From: Candidatus Gallipaludibacter merdavium
GTDB lineage: Bacteria; Bacteroidota; Bacteroidia; Bacteroidales; Paludibacteraceae
Reading direction: 5' to 3'
Assembly (NCBI GenBank): GCA_017694875.1
Contig: JADIMG010000052.1
Span: 1 to 54,919, forward strand
Length of the DNA: 54,919 nucleotides
Program-made: the position numbers and the translations under genes
Shown: piece by piece, positions 17,501 through 25,691 of the stretch
Layout of the letters: the number at the start of each line of letters is the position of its first letter
Numbering within the stretch: the first letter of the stretch is position 1
Notes under the pieces: model-generated
Seen by the model: the letters and a program-made list of their open reading frames with translations, nothing else
What the model was told of the DNA's origin: nothing
Database searches by the model: none

Positions 17501-17587
17501 GGTGAGTTCACCAATGGTGAATGTTTGTGCCCATGCACTTGCTGCCGTCAATAAGGCAAGGGCAAATGTGAGAATCTTGTGTTTCAT
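14555..17587 (-). CDS. BspA-like leucine-rich-repeat surface protein
   Basis: A secreted protein of 1010 residues. The start at 17587 gives the signal peptide MKHKILTFALALLTAASAWA. Most of the protein is LRR_5 (BspA/TpLRR) repeats of about 23 residues, for example CSALTQVTIPNSVTSIGYNAF, covering about 45-430 and 490-770. A special module with G/N-WC-x-I-x-F and NPLYY occurs three times, two of them exactly 390 bp apart. The region 775-940 has bacterial-repeat/Ig-like strands (VTLQISAPAGYILESV). The last 70 residues (about 940-1010) resemble a type IX sorting tail (SIFDTNGRLLHQTE). BspA proteins bind host matrix proteins or other bacteria; the ligand here is unknown. An A14 tract lies upstream of its promoter. 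Confidence 0.88.
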   Translation of the reverse strand: MKHKILTFALALLTAASAWAQTFTIGELTYNVTDLTNKEVAVSDCAETATNITIPTEVLYNNVYYDVTSIGGFSFQSNSALTQITIPNSIRYIGRQAFERCSKLTEIDIPNSISSIGSYAFQSCSALTQVTIGNGVTSIGKDAFESCAALTAVHYTGDIAGWCRISFYNCYSNPLYYTNKLYISNTLITELIIPDGITEIKDYAFCNCSALTQVTIPNSVTSIGYNAFYYCASVTNVNIGHGVQNIAAYAFQGCSSLKQITIGSHVINFGEQAFTGCSALTAVHYTGDITGWCNISFDSDSSNPLYYARNLYINNTLLTELVIPDNISEIKDYAFCNCDAITQVTIPNSVTSIGRLAFYDCDGLTEITIPNNVTNIEYQTFYSCSALMQVTIGSGIKSIEADAFRNCSALMSVHSQATTAPTLGSYALSYTSFDLVFIPANSTESYIEKWGNGYTYIEEGGDTELSVHVETPGGLAAAVIVAGSTPAKVTRLKVTGTLNDDDFDILKTYMTKLYSLDLSGITNTTLPNKAFQDKATLIDIKLPANLTAIPDYAFDACKFTSIDIPNSVVSIGNSAFYECTSLKEVSLSENLTSIGSKAFYGCSALGSITIPGSVVSIKDQSFSDCDALKQVNIEDIGNWCAITFSSASANPLYYVNNFYVDNQLATDLVIPDNVTAVSKYAFTNATNLESVTFGSHVENIAYDAFQNCTNINKLTCLSTEPPVVSGTAFTTINPKICQLEVPATAVMDYITAPVWSTFENMSFITVGEATHLLNLHIGQDGRIIYEGNSYSNGHILEVPTSTPVTLQISAPAGYILESVNYNGTDYTAQVSEEGLLTLPALTDDATLQVSFSQQNYIIAYYVAGSNAYYFTTTTYGETFRCHAAATEGHTIQSVTLNGIDITEQLGEDGLLEITNITANCTLIINTDGGQATETASVQQKAPFRAWQSNGEIFVEHTQDMTAISIFDTNGRLLHQTETNGYGVLHMPAFTQVHIIKAEFTDGSNKSQKIM

Positions 17588-17619
17588 AATGATTTTGTTA
17601 ATAAATAATGTTATATGTG

Positions 17620-17627
17620 CAAAGGTA
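17620..17627 (-). promoter_or_regulatory. -7 element of the BspA-like gene
   Basis: TACCTTTG on the minus strand, 33 bases before the start codon at 17587. The -33 region has only weak matches (ATTG at 22 bases), with the 14-base A tract immediately upstream. Confidence 0.6.
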
Positions 17628-17655
17628 TTGATATATAAACTCAAATAAACAATCA

Positions 17656-17669
17656 TTTTTTTTTTTTTT
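17656..17669. repeat. 14-base homopolymer (T on +, A on -)
   Basis: Fourteen consecutive T on the plus strand, about 29-42 bases upstream of the -7 element of the BspA-like gene. That is the place of an A-tract upstream promoter element. The gap 17588-17994 otherwise contains only the two divergent -7 elements. Confidence 0.9.
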
Positions 17670-17951
17670 GTTTTGTTGGCAAAGTTTTTTGTGGGAGATG
17701 CCGGTCTGTGAATAGAGAGGGAATTGAGATAGCATGGGTGGATGGTGTAGGAAGGTATGGCATTTTGATAGGATAATGTCGGTTTGGCTGACACGTAGGG
17801 AATGGGTAAAGTCTGCATAGAGTCTGCTTTATCGCAGCGGAATGTCTATGCAACCGCTTTCTGACGTTTTGCTGGCAAATGGGTAATATGTGTGACAAAA
17901 TGATTTTAACAATAGCTAATGCGGCAATGGGTCTGTATGAGAAAAAAGCTG

Positions 17952-17959
17952 TATCTTTG
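17952..17959 (+). promoter_or_regulatory. -7 element of the solute-binding-protein gene
   Basis: TATCTTTG, 35 bases before the ATG at 17995. No clear -33 TTTG is present at normal spacing. Confidence 0.55.
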
Positions 17960-17994
17960 CACCAATAAAATCCTTGTAAGATAGATGGTCGTAT

Positions 17995-18813
17995 ATGCAG
18001 GACGAATCGAAAAATATGACAAAGCAGCAACGTCGGAAAGTGATACTCGGTGCTTTGGCGGTTGCATTGATTGTCAGTATGGTGTGTGTGGACTGGTGGG
18101 GGATGGGAAGTGATGATTTGCCGCGGATTATGGAGGAGGGCCGTTTGGTCGTGATTATGGATGACAGCCACATGGGTTTTTGCAGCCATCATGTGGTGGA
18201 TACGATGGGATTTTATTATGAGATGGTCAAGGCTTATGCCGATTCAATGGGGCTGGAGCTGGAAGTGGTGGTTGTGGACGGTTTGGACAACCAATTGAAA
18301 AGTTTGGCACAGGGTGCGGGGCATGTGGTGGCGGCCACCATTCCGCTTACCGAGCCGATAAGGCGAAAATATGAGGCGGTGGGTCCCTTGTATTATGCAC
18401 ATTTGCAATTGGCGCAACATGATGCGGAAGATAAGTTGAGCAGTCCGCTTGAGATGGTAAACCGCTTGGTTGTGATGCCGGAAAATTCAGCTTATGAAAT
18501 GCGATTGGATTTTTTGGGAGAAGAGCTGGCCGATTCTATTCCCCGTTTTGTGGTAAAGTCTTGTTCGGAAGAGGATTTGATGCGTATGTTGCAGCGGGGT
18601 GATATTGCTTACACGATGTGTATGTCACTTGACGCACGTTGCTGGAAACGTATTTTCCCGGAAACGTATTTTGACTTGTCCTTGGGCGTTGACCAGCCTT
18701 GCGGATGGGTGGTGTCAAAGTCGGCACACAAGTTGCATGTGTCATTGGAAAAGTTTTTTGAAGGATTTATGCAAACGTCTGATTACAGACGGATATATTT
18801 GAAGTATTTCTAA
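17995..18813 (+). CDS. Orphan family-3 solute-binding-like protein (MltF N-domain type)
   Basis: A 272-residue envelope protein with an uncleaved-looking N-terminal membrane segment (ILGALAVALIVSMVCVDWWG) followed by a type II periplasmic-binding-protein fold (about 45-270). Recognisable parts are GRLVVIMDDSHMGF at the first strand, GFYYEMVKAYADSMGLELEV, and AATIPLTEPIRRKYEAVGPLYYA. These correspond to the sensor-like N-terminal half of the lytic transglycosylase MltF. The transglycosylase domain is absent and no ABC permease or ATPase is adjacent. An alternative start is the ATG at 18016. It ends 20 bases before metA and may share its transcript. The ligand is unknown. Confidence 0.7.
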   Translation: MQDESKNMTKQQRRKVILGALAVALIVSMVCVDWWGMGSDDLPRIMEEGRLVVIMDDSHMGFCSHHVVDTMGFYYEMVKAYADSMGLELEVVVVDGLDNQLKSLAQGAGHVVAATIPLTEPIRRKYEAVGPLYYAHLQLAQHDAEDKLSSPLEMVNRLVVMPENSAYEMRLDFLGEELADSIPRFVVKSCSEEDLMRMLQRGDIAYTMCMSLDARCWKRIFPETYFDLSLGVDQPCGWVVSKSAHKLHVSLEKFFEGFMQTSDYRRIYLKYF

Positions 18814-18833
18814 AAGAAAGGTTTGGTTGTTTT

Positions 18834-19724
18834 ATGTCATTGATTTTGCCTGACGGTTTTCCTGTGGTAGAAGACCTGTGTGATGAGGGAATTGCAAGGG
18901 AGCTGTTGTGTGGAAAGGTGGAGGATGCGTCCCGTACATTGCGCATTCTCATTGTCAATCTGATGCCGGTCAAGCGGGATGCGGAACGTGATTTCCTGCG
19001 TTTGCTGGTGCATAGCCCTTATGATATTTCCGTTGATTTTTTGCACATGAAATCGCATATTTCCAAGAATACCCCCATGCAACATGTGGAAACCTTTTAC
19101 AAGGATTTTGATGGAATTGCCGCTGACGAATATGACGGGATGATACTCACCGGTGCTCCGGTCGAGCATTTGCCGTTTGAAGATGTGGATTATTGGAAGG
19201 AATTGTGTCGGGTGATGGATTGGGCAACCACTCATGTGCGGAGTATGTTGTGTGTGTGCTGGGGAGCACAGGCTGCCTTGTACCATTATTATGGGATAAA
19301 CAAACATGCTTTTACGGAGAAAATGTTTGGGGTGTTTCCCCATACTTTACGTGTACCGGAGTCAAAAATTGTATGGGGGTTTGACGATGTGTTCTATATC
19401 CCCCACAGCCGTTACACGGAAGTGCGGGCCGATGAGATTGAGTGTGTGAAGGATTTACGGATAGTGGCAACTTCTGCTATGGCAGGGGTATATATGGTGG
19501 AAGATGAGGAAAGGAAGCGAATTTTTGTGACGGGTCATGCGGAATATGCGCGAAACACACTTCATCATGAATATCAGAGAGATTTGGCAAAGGGTTTGCA
19601 TATCCATATACCAAATAACTATTATCCGTCAGATGATGTGACAAGAGAACCGTTGATGAGATGGCGCTCTTGTGCCAATCTGTTGATTGGTAATTGGTTG
19701 TGTTGTTATGTGGCTTCCCGTTAG
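18834..19724 (+). CDS. metA: Homoserine O-acetyltransferase (MetA/HTS family)
   Basis: It acylates homoserine in the first dedicated step of methionine synthesis. The 296-residue protein keeps the catalytic residues at the same numbers as E. coli MetA: Cys142 (CWGAQA), His235 and Glu237 (GHAEY). The acyl-donor selector is TGAPVEHL with Glu111. In this family Glu at that position favours acetyl-CoA, whereas Gly in E. coli favours succinyl-CoA, so the product is predicted to be O-acetylhomoserine despite the MetA fold. No SAM riboswitch is visible upstream; the gene starts 20 bases after the solute-binding-protein gene. Confidence 0.95.
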   Translation: MSLILPDGFPVVEDLCDEGIARELLCGKVEDASRTLRILIVNLMPVKRDAERDFLRLLVHSPYDISVDFLHMKSHISKNTPMQHVETFYKDFDGIAADEYDGMILTGAPVEHLPFEDVDYWKELCRVMDWATTHVRSMLCVCWGAQAALYHYYGINKHAFTEKMFGVFPHTLRVPESKIVWGFDDVFYIPHSRYTEVRADEIECVKDLRIVATSAMAGVYMVEDEERKRIFVTGHAEYARNTLHHEYQRDLAKGLHIHIPNNYYPSDDVTREPLMRWRSCANLLIGNWLCCYVASR

Positions 19725-19797
19725 GGAAGAAGAAAAGTTTAGTGTATTATTAAATGGTCTGTCAAGATGGCAGACAAAAAACGAAAATTACAGAAAA

Positions 19798-22290
19798 ATG
19801 ACATATACAGAATCATTATTTAAAACATTGCAGTTTAGCAAACAGGAGGCGGAGCGTTTGGGTAATGACAGTGTCGCGCCCGAACATATGCTGTTGGGCT
19901 TGTTGCGTTTCAATGAAGGGAAGGCCATGAAGGTCATTCACGATTGTGGCGTAGAGGTGCAGGAGTTGAAGCAAAGGATTGAGGAACAGATTCGTACGGG
20001 ACTGGAGCCGACGGGCGATATCATTTCCTATACCAAACAAGCAGAGAGAGTGAAAAATATGGTGGAGCTGGAGGCCCGTCAGATGAAGGCGGCTGAGGCG
20101 GATACGGAACATCTGCTGCTGGCTTTGCTGCGTGACGGCAATAGTATTGCGGCTGTTGAGTTGAACCGTCGTGGCGTAACGTATGACCGTGTGCAGAACG
20201 AGTTGAGTCAGATGCAGGATGTCAGACCGGTACAGGCCATGTTTACCGACGATGAGGAAGAAGACGAGATGCCCAGTTCGCGTACAACTTCTTCGAATAC
20301 GCGGACAGCTAATGCGGCTCCCAATAAGAGCGGTACTCCGGTGTTGGACAATTTCGGTACGGACCTGACGAAGGTTGCGGCAGAAAACCGTCTGGATCCT
20401 ATTGTGGGTCGTGAGAAAGAGATTGAACGCATTGTGCAGATTTTGAGCCGAAGAAAGAAAAACAATCCAATCCTTATCGGTGAACCAGGCGTTGGAAAAA
20501 CGGCTATCGTGGAGGGTTTGGCTTTGCGTATTGTTCAGAAACGTGTGTCACGTGTACTGTACAATAAGCGTATCGTGTCATTGGATATAGCGTCGGTTGT
20601 GGCTGGTACGAAATACCGTGGCCAGTTTGAGGAACGTATCAAGGCAATATTGAACGAATTGTCGCAAAATCCAGATGTCATCCTGTTTATAGATGAAATC
20701 CACACGATAGTGGGGGCTGGCAGTTCGACGGGTTCGTTGGATGCGGCCAATATATTGAAGCCGGCTTTGGCTCGTGGTGAATTGCAGTGCGTAGGTTCGA
20801 CTACATTGGATGAGTACCGTTCCAGTATAGAAAAAGACGGCGCTTTGGAACGCCGTTTCCAGAAGGTGTTGGTTGAGCCGACTTCGGTAGAAGATACGCT
20901 CACCATTTTGAAGAACATCAAAGACAGGTATGAATACCACCATAATGTGCGTTATACGCCGGAGGCATTGGAGGCTTGTGTGCGTCTGACTGACCGCTAC
21001 ATAACAGACAGAAGTTTCCCTGATAAGGCGATTGACGCCCTGGATGAGGCGGGTGCACGTGTGCATGTCACTTCGTTTGGAGTGCCGCCGCGTGTGGAAG
21101 AGCTTGAGAAACTGATAGAAGCGAAAGAGCAGGAAAAGACGCAGATTCTTTCCGAACAGAAATATGAGATTGCCGTAGCATTGCGTGATGAAATCAAGAC
21201 CTTGAAACAGGAATTGGATGATGAGATGAAGAAATGGGAAGATGAGAATCATGAACATCCGGAAACGGTTGATGCAGACCGCATTGCCGATGTTGTATCA
21301 TTGATGTCGGGTGTGCCTGTTCAGCGTATAGCACAAGCGGAAGGAATTCGCTTGAAGCAGTTGAGCGGCAACCTGAAAGGGAAGGTTATCGGTCAGGACA
21401 ATGCGATTGATGTGGTGGTAAAGTCTATCCAGCGCAACCGTATTGGTTTGAAAGACCCGAACCGTCCGATTGGCTCGTTCCTTTTCCTCGGACCGACAGG
21501 TGTGGGTAAAACGCATTTGGCAAAGAGCCTGGCGCAGTTTATGTTTGGTTCGACCGATGCGCTTATTCGGGTGGATATGAGTGAGTTTATGGAAAAATTC
21601 AGCGTGTCGCGTCTGATTGGAGCGCCTCCGGGATACGTAGGTTATGAAGAAGGTGGACAGTTGACCGAGAAGGTAAGACGTAAACCTTATTCCATCATTT
21701 TGCTCGACGAGATAGAAAAAGCGCACCAGGATGTGTATAATCTGCTTCTGCAAGTGTTGGATGAAGGGCATTTGACGGATAGTCTGGGCCGGAAAGTCGA
21801 TTTCAAGAATACGGTCATTATCATGACATCCAATGTCGGCACAAAACAATTGAAGGACTTCGGTCGTGGAATAGGCTTCAATTTGCCGGAATCCACTCCC
21901 GATAACATGAATTCGGAACATGCGAAAGCTATTATCAAGAAATCACTGGAGAAGACTTTTGCCCCTGAATTCCTGAATCGTCTGGATGAAATCGTTACGT
22001 TTGACCAGTTGTCCAAGATTTCCATCCGTCAGATAGTGGATTTGGAATTGGCCGGTGTGTTGAAACGTACGAAGGAGTTGGGCTATGAGGTTGTGTTGAC
22101 GGAAGCCGCCAAGGATTTTCTGGCAGAAAAAGGATATGATGTGCAATATGGAGCACGTCCGTTGAAGCGGGCTATCCAGCACTACATAGAGGATAAGTTG
22201 GCTGATTTGCTGTTGGATTTCGATAACACTTCACGCAAAATCGTGTTTGACAAGGAAGGCACAGATTTAATAGCTCGGGTGGAAGTCTAA
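19798..22290 (+). CDS. clpC: ATP-dependent Clp protease ATPase subunit ClpC
   Basis: A class I Hsp100 unfoldase that feeds substrates to ClpP. The 830-residue protein has a double Clp N-domain (about 1-145), a variable linker, AAA-1 with Walker A GEPGVGKT (228-235), a short middle coiled-coil carrying a UVR-like segment (ALRDEIKTLKQELDDEMKKW), and AAA-2 with GPTGVGKT (565-572). The short middle domain makes it ClpC rather than ClpB. The loop GRGIGFN supplies the (I/V/L)-G-(F/L) tripeptide that docks into ClpP, so a proteolytic role is predicted. The start at 19798 begins MTYTESLFKTLQ, the normal N-domain. It starts 73 bases after metA and ends 2 bases before recF. Confidence 0.95.
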   Translation: MTYTESLFKTLQFSKQEAERLGNDSVAPEHMLLGLLRFNEGKAMKVIHDCGVEVQELKQRIEEQIRTGLEPTGDIISYTKQAERVKNMVELEARQMKAAEADTEHLLLALLRDGNSIAAVELNRRGVTYDRVQNELSQMQDVRPVQAMFTDDEEEDEMPSSRTTSSNTRTANAAPNKSGTPVLDNFGTDLTKVAAENRLDPIVGREKEIERIVQILSRRKKNNPILIGEPGVGKTAIVEGLALRIVQKRVSRVLYNKRIVSLDIASVVAGTKYRGQFEERIKAILNELSQNPDVILFIDEIHTIVGAGSSTGSLDAANILKPALARGELQCVGSTTLDEYRSSIEKDGALERRFQKVLVEPTSVEDTLTILKNIKDRYEYHHNVRYTPEALEACVRLTDRYITDRSFPDKAIDALDEAGARVHVTSFGVPPRVEELEKLIEAKEQEKTQILSEQKYEIAVALRDEIKTLKQELDDEMKKWEDENHEHPETVDADRIADVVSLMSGVPVQRIAQAEGIRLKQLSGNLKGKVIGQDNAIDVVVKSIQRNRIGLKDPNRPIGSFLFLGPTGVGKTHLAKSLAQFMFGSTDALIRVDMSEFMEKFSVSRLIGAPPGYVGYEEGGQLTEKVRRKPYSIILLDEIEKAHQDVYNLLLQVLDEGHLTDSLGRKVDFKNTVIIMTSNVGTKQLKDFGRGIGFNLPESTPDNMNSEHAKAIIKKSLEKTFAPEFLNRLDEIVTFDQLSKISIRQIVDLELAGVLKRTKELGYEVVLTEAAKDFLAEKGYDVQYGARPLKRAIQHYIEDKLADLLLDFDNTSRKIVFDKEGTDLIARVEV

Positions 22291-22292
22291 AG

Positions 22293-23399
22293 ATGCGGCT
22301 GGAAACATTATCCATATTGAACTATAAGAACATTCGTGAGGCAGAACTCCGGTTTTGTTCGAATATCAATTGTTTTATAGGTAATAATGGCATGGGCAAA
22401 ACAAATGTGCTCGATGCCATTTATTATTTGTCCTTTTGCAAAAGTCATTTTAACGTTATCGATTCTCAGAATATAGAGCACAACTCAGACTTCTTCGTGT
22501 TGCAGGGCCATTACCGCATGAAGGGTGTGGAGGAGCATATTTTCTGTGGGGTTAAGCGCAGGCAGAAAAAGCAGTTCAAGCGCAATAAAAAGGAATATAC
22601 CCGTATATCCGACCATATCGGTCTGTTGCCGCTGGTGTTTGTGTCGCCCAATGATTCGGAACTAATAGAGGCCGGTAGTGAAGAGCGTCGGAGGTTTGTC
22701 GATGGTGTCATTTCCCAATATGACAGGACCTATCTTCATCATTTGCTGGATTATGCCAATTTGTTGAAGCAGCGCAATGCACTTTTGAAATTGGAACAGT
22801 TGCCGGAAGAGACCTATTTTCAAGTGATTGAGGAACAAATGGCTGTCCATGCGGTCTATATCTATAACGCCCGTGTTCAGTTTATCACCAAGTTTGAACC
22901 GATTTTCCAGCAATATTACCGTTATATATCGGAAGACAAGGAGCTTGTTTCGTTGAGCTACTTGTCCCAATTGCACGACCGTGAATTGACGGCAGCTTTG
23001 GCCCGTACGCGTGAACGGGATTTGATTTTAGGCTATACCACACAAGGCATTCACAAGGATGATTTTGAAATGAAACTGGGTGATTATCCCATTAAGCGGG
23101 TAGGTTCGCAAGGGCAGAACAAAACCTATCTGATTGCCTTGAAGCTGGCACAGTTTGAATTTCTTTCCCAGACGCATGGTGTGCAGCCTCTTTTGTTGTT
23201 GGATGATATTTTTGACAAGCTGGATGCATCGCGTGTGCGCCGCATTGTAGAGTTGGTGGGTAGTGAGCGTTTTGGACAGATTTTCATTACTGATACCAAT
23301 CGGGAACATTTAGATGAGATTCTGACCCAGATTGCCCAAACGGCCAGCATCTTTTATGTGGAAAACGGAGTGATTACAGAACAAAAGACACTTATATGA
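22293..23399 (+). CDS. recF: DNA replication and repair protein RecF
   Basis: RecF is an SMC-like ATPase that helps load RecA at gaps through RecOR. The 368-residue length is normal. Walker A is GNNGMGKT (30-37), after the characteristic N-terminus RLETLSILNYKNI. The ABC-type signature region (VGSQGQNKTYLIALKLAQ) and Walker B (LLLLDDIFDKLD) are present near the C-terminus. It lies 2 bases after clpC and overlaps the next gene by 4 bases (ATGA), so it is translated within a tight operon rather than in the common dnaA-dnaN-recF setting. Confidence 0.96.
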   Translation: MRLETLSILNYKNIREAELRFCSNINCFIGNNGMGKTNVLDAIYYLSFCKSHFNVIDSQNIEHNSDFFVLQGHYRMKGVEEHIFCGVKRRQKKQFKRNKKEYTRISDHIGLLPLVFVSPNDSELIEAGSEERRRFVDGVISQYDRTYLHHLLDYANLLKQRNALLKLEQLPEETYFQVIEEQMAVHAVYIYNARVQFITKFEPIFQQYYRYISEDKELVSLSYLSQLHDRELTAALARTRERDLILGYTTQGIHKDDFEMKLGDYPIKRVGSQGQNKTYLIALKLAQFEFLSQTHGVQPLLLLDDIFDKLDASRVRRIVELVGSERFGQIFITDTNREHLDEILTQIAQTASIFYVENGVITEQKTLI

Positions 23400-24169
23400 G
23401 AATCTCTTTGATGCAATATCCCCTGGTATGGGCCGATATACGGGAAAATCTTACCGTGTGGGAACAACGCCTTGCGCCATTGGCCGGCAAGACCGATGTG
23501 GTGGTGCTGCCGGAAATGTTCACAACCGGTTTCTGTACGGATGACATGTATCTGGCAGAAGATATGCAAGGCTCTACCGTTCAGAAGCTGAAAGAATGGA
23601 GTTGCAATTATGGTTTTGCCTTGGTCGGCAGTTTTATGGCCAAAGAAGATGCCCGCATTTACAACCGGGCTTTTTTTGTTAAACCTGATGGAACATGTTC
23701 CTATGCGGATAAACGCCATCTTTTTTCGATGGGTGGAGAGCATCAGTATCTTTCCTCGGGTGACAGACGCTTGATTGTCAATTATAAAGGTGTCCGATTC
23801 TGCGTGCTGGTGTGCTATGATTTGCGTTTCCCGGTGTGGACCCGCAATGTGGACAATGCCTATGATGTTTTGGTCTATGTGGCTAATTGGCCAGAGCAGC
23901 GTATAAGGGATTGGGACATCTTGTTGGCTGCCCGTGCAGTTGAAAACCAGGCCTATGTATGTGCTGTAAACAGAGTGGGCGATGATGGACGGAATTTGCA
24001 TTATAACGGTCATTCCGCCTTAATTGATTATAGAGGCAACAAGGTTGTTTGTTTTGAAGATAATGAAGAAGCTGTGAAGTCCGGCGAGATGGATATGGAC
24101 GGATTGCACAGGGGGCGGGAAAAGTTTCCGATATGGAAAGATGCGGATGACTTTCAGATTATAGAGTGA
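23396..24169 (+). CDS. Omega-amidase, nitrilase family (YafV/Nit2-like)
   Basis: A cytoplasmic C-N hydrolase of 257 residues. The nitrilase triad is clear: Glu40 (VLPEMFTTGF), Lys106 (ADKRHLF) and Cys140 (LVCYDLRFPVW). The wording around the triad matches omega-amidases, which hydrolyse alpha-ketoglutaramate or alpha-ketosuccinamate and thereby complete glutamine or methionine transamination salvage. Location near metA would fit a link to methionine salvage, but that is inference. Its ATG overlaps the recF stop by 4 bases. This is the last gene of the 17995-24169 run. Confidence 0.9.
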   Translation: MRISLMQYPLVWADIRENLTVWEQRLAPLAGKTDVVVLPEMFTTGFCTDDMYLAEDMQGSTVQKLKEWSCNYGFALVGSFMAKEDARIYNRAFFVKPDGTCSYADKRHLFSMGGEHQYLSSGDRRLIVNYKGVRFCVLVCYDLRFPVWTRNVDNAYDVLVYVANWPEQRIRDWDILLAARAVENQAYVCAVNRVGDDGRNLHYNGHSALIDYRGNKVVCFEDNEEAVKSGEMDMDGLHRGREKFPIWKDADDFQIIE

Positions 24170-24250
24170 AGTGCTGATTTTCAACGGAAGTTTATGCTAA
24201 AAAACGATAAATAGAAAGGTCGTTTCATGATGCAGGCGTAATAAAATATG

Positions 24251-24258
24251 TAAATTTG
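24251..24258 (+). promoter_or_regulatory. -7 element of the DUF6242 gene
   Basis: TAAATTTG, 26 bases before the start codon at 24285. The best upstream box (TTTC at 24223-24226) is 24 bases away, so only the -7 part is convincing. Confidence 0.5.
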
Positions 24259-24284
24259 CAGGTTGAAATAACCCCCAAAAACAC

Positions 24285-25625
24285 ATGGAAATAAGTAAAA
24301 AACATAGGCTTGGCCTTAGAGCGGCAATCGGAATGTTATGTGCGCTGTTTGTGTTGAACAGTTGTTTGAATAAGGAATATACGACGGTGGAAACATCGGA
24401 CAATGCTACCGTTTTGTCTTTGAAGTTTGACGAGAATGACAGCATCCCTCATTTGGATGAAGCTGAATTTATTATAGACAATGACAATAATTTGATTTAC
24501 AATAAGGATTCGCTTCCCTATCAGACAAGGATAGACAGTGTGTTCCCATCGTTTACGTTTGCGAGCACAGCGGGTGCAGCATTGATTGTAGATGGTGATA
24601 CGATGTATTTGACTGGAAATGATACGGTGGATTTTACCGTGCAACCGGTGAAATTGATCAACTATGCTTCAGACGGAATCCATTTCAAGGAATATGATAT
24701 TTATGTCAATGTACATCAAGTAGAGCCTGAGTTGTTTGTATGGACCCAATTGTGTGAGGCGGTCTATCAGCATGAAGGAAGCTCACAAAAGGCCTTGCAG
24801 AAAGATGGGGCTTTTTATGTGTTGGTGAGCAGTGGGCTCAAGAACTATTTGTATGTTTCCGAAGATGCCTCGCAATGGCAGGCGCATGCTGTTGAAGGCC
24901 TGCCGCAAAATATGGATTTCCGTCAGGCGCTTGTCTTCAATGGCAAGTTTTATGTGGCTTCTGCCGGTAAGTTGTATGCATCGGATAATGCTTCCGTTTG
25001 GAATGAAACAAGTCATTCCGATTATGAATTTGTCAATCTGTTGTATGTGTTCAATGATGAATTGTGGGCGGTAGTAAGGAATGTGCAGACGGGCGCAATA
25101 ACGTTTGCCGGAAGCCGTGATGCCCAAACCTGGATGGAGGGTGTTGCGTTGCCGGAAAAATTCCCGATGTCAGATTATGCCGCCTTTACCTTTGAATCAC
25201 GTACGGGTAAAGCCAAGGCTATGGTGATGGGTGGAATAACGGCCGAGGGCGTTGTGTGCAACACGCGCTGGTGTACGGAAGACGGTAGTTTGTGGGTGGA
25301 TTATTCCGTTGAACAGCCCGAATTTGGAAGTTTGTCGGGGGCTGCTGTGGTTTATTATGCGGATAGGTTGTTGATGTTTGGAGGCGTTGATGCAAACAAC
25401 CAGTTGTTTGAAGGTCCTGTATTGGAATCGTATGATGAAGGATTGCATTGGGCTACTCCGGACACGACGCTCAATAAATTGCCTGATACCTATGCAGTGA
25501 GAACCAATCAGTCGGCTTTTGTGTATGGTACCAGTATTTATCTGTTTGGCGGACGCACCCGTACACAAGTCTTTTCTGATATGTGGAAAGGCAAGTTAAA
25601 TAAAATGGATTTTTCACAGCAATAA
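24285..25625 (+). CDS. DUF6242-type lipoprotein with C-terminal kelch/sialidase-like propeller
   Basis: A 446-residue lipoprotein with a type II signal (lipobox LNSC, Cys27). Residues 35-145 form the N-terminal DUF6242 region (SLKFDENDSIPHLDEAEFIIDNDNNLIYNKDSLPY). From about 155 onward there is a propeller of repeated strands with recurring motifs (LYVSEDASQWQAHA, LYASDNASVWNETS, AGSRDAQTWMEGV, TRWCTEDGSLWVDY), one sialidase/BNR-like blade each. The last blade is kelch-like (SIYLFGGRTRTQVFSDMW). It is most likely anchored in the outer membrane. No function is known to me. It is separated from the V-ATPase operon by only 66 bases. Confidence 0.78.
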   Translation: MEISKKHRLGLRAAIGMLCALFVLNSCLNKEYTTVETSDNATVLSLKFDENDSIPHLDEAEFIIDNDNNLIYNKDSLPYQTRIDSVFPSFTFASTAGAALIVDGDTMYLTGNDTVDFTVQPVKLINYASDGIHFKEYDIYVNVHQVEPELFVWTQLCEAVYQHEGSSQKALQKDGAFYVLVSSGLKNYLYVSEDASQWQAHAVEGLPQNMDFRQALVFNGKFYVASAGKLYASDNASVWNETSHSDYEFVNLLYVFNDELWAVVRNVQTGAITFAGSRDAQTWMEGVALPEKFPMSDYAAFTFESRTGKAKAMVMGGITAEGVVCNTRWCTEDGSLWVDYSVEQPEFGSLSGAAVVYYADRLLMFGGVDANNQLFEGPVLESYDEGLHWATPDTTLNKLPDTYAVRTNQSAFVYGTSIYLFGGRTRTQVFSDMWKGKLNKMDFSQQ

Positions 25626-25691
25626 TGCCATTTTGGAATAAAGATTGCATCATGAAATAACGAGAAAAATAAATATAAAACTACGAAACAT

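Noticed and set aside
17653-18192. 179-residue minus-strand frame across the solute-binding-protein start
   Set aside because: It reads through the homopolymer and the opposite promoter and has no recognisable domain.
18834-19724. Homoserine O-succinyltransferase
   Set aside because: Glu111 at the donor-selecting position points to acetyl-CoA.
19798-22290. ClpB disaggregase
   Set aside because: The middle domain is short and a ClpP-docking loop is present, which fits ClpC.
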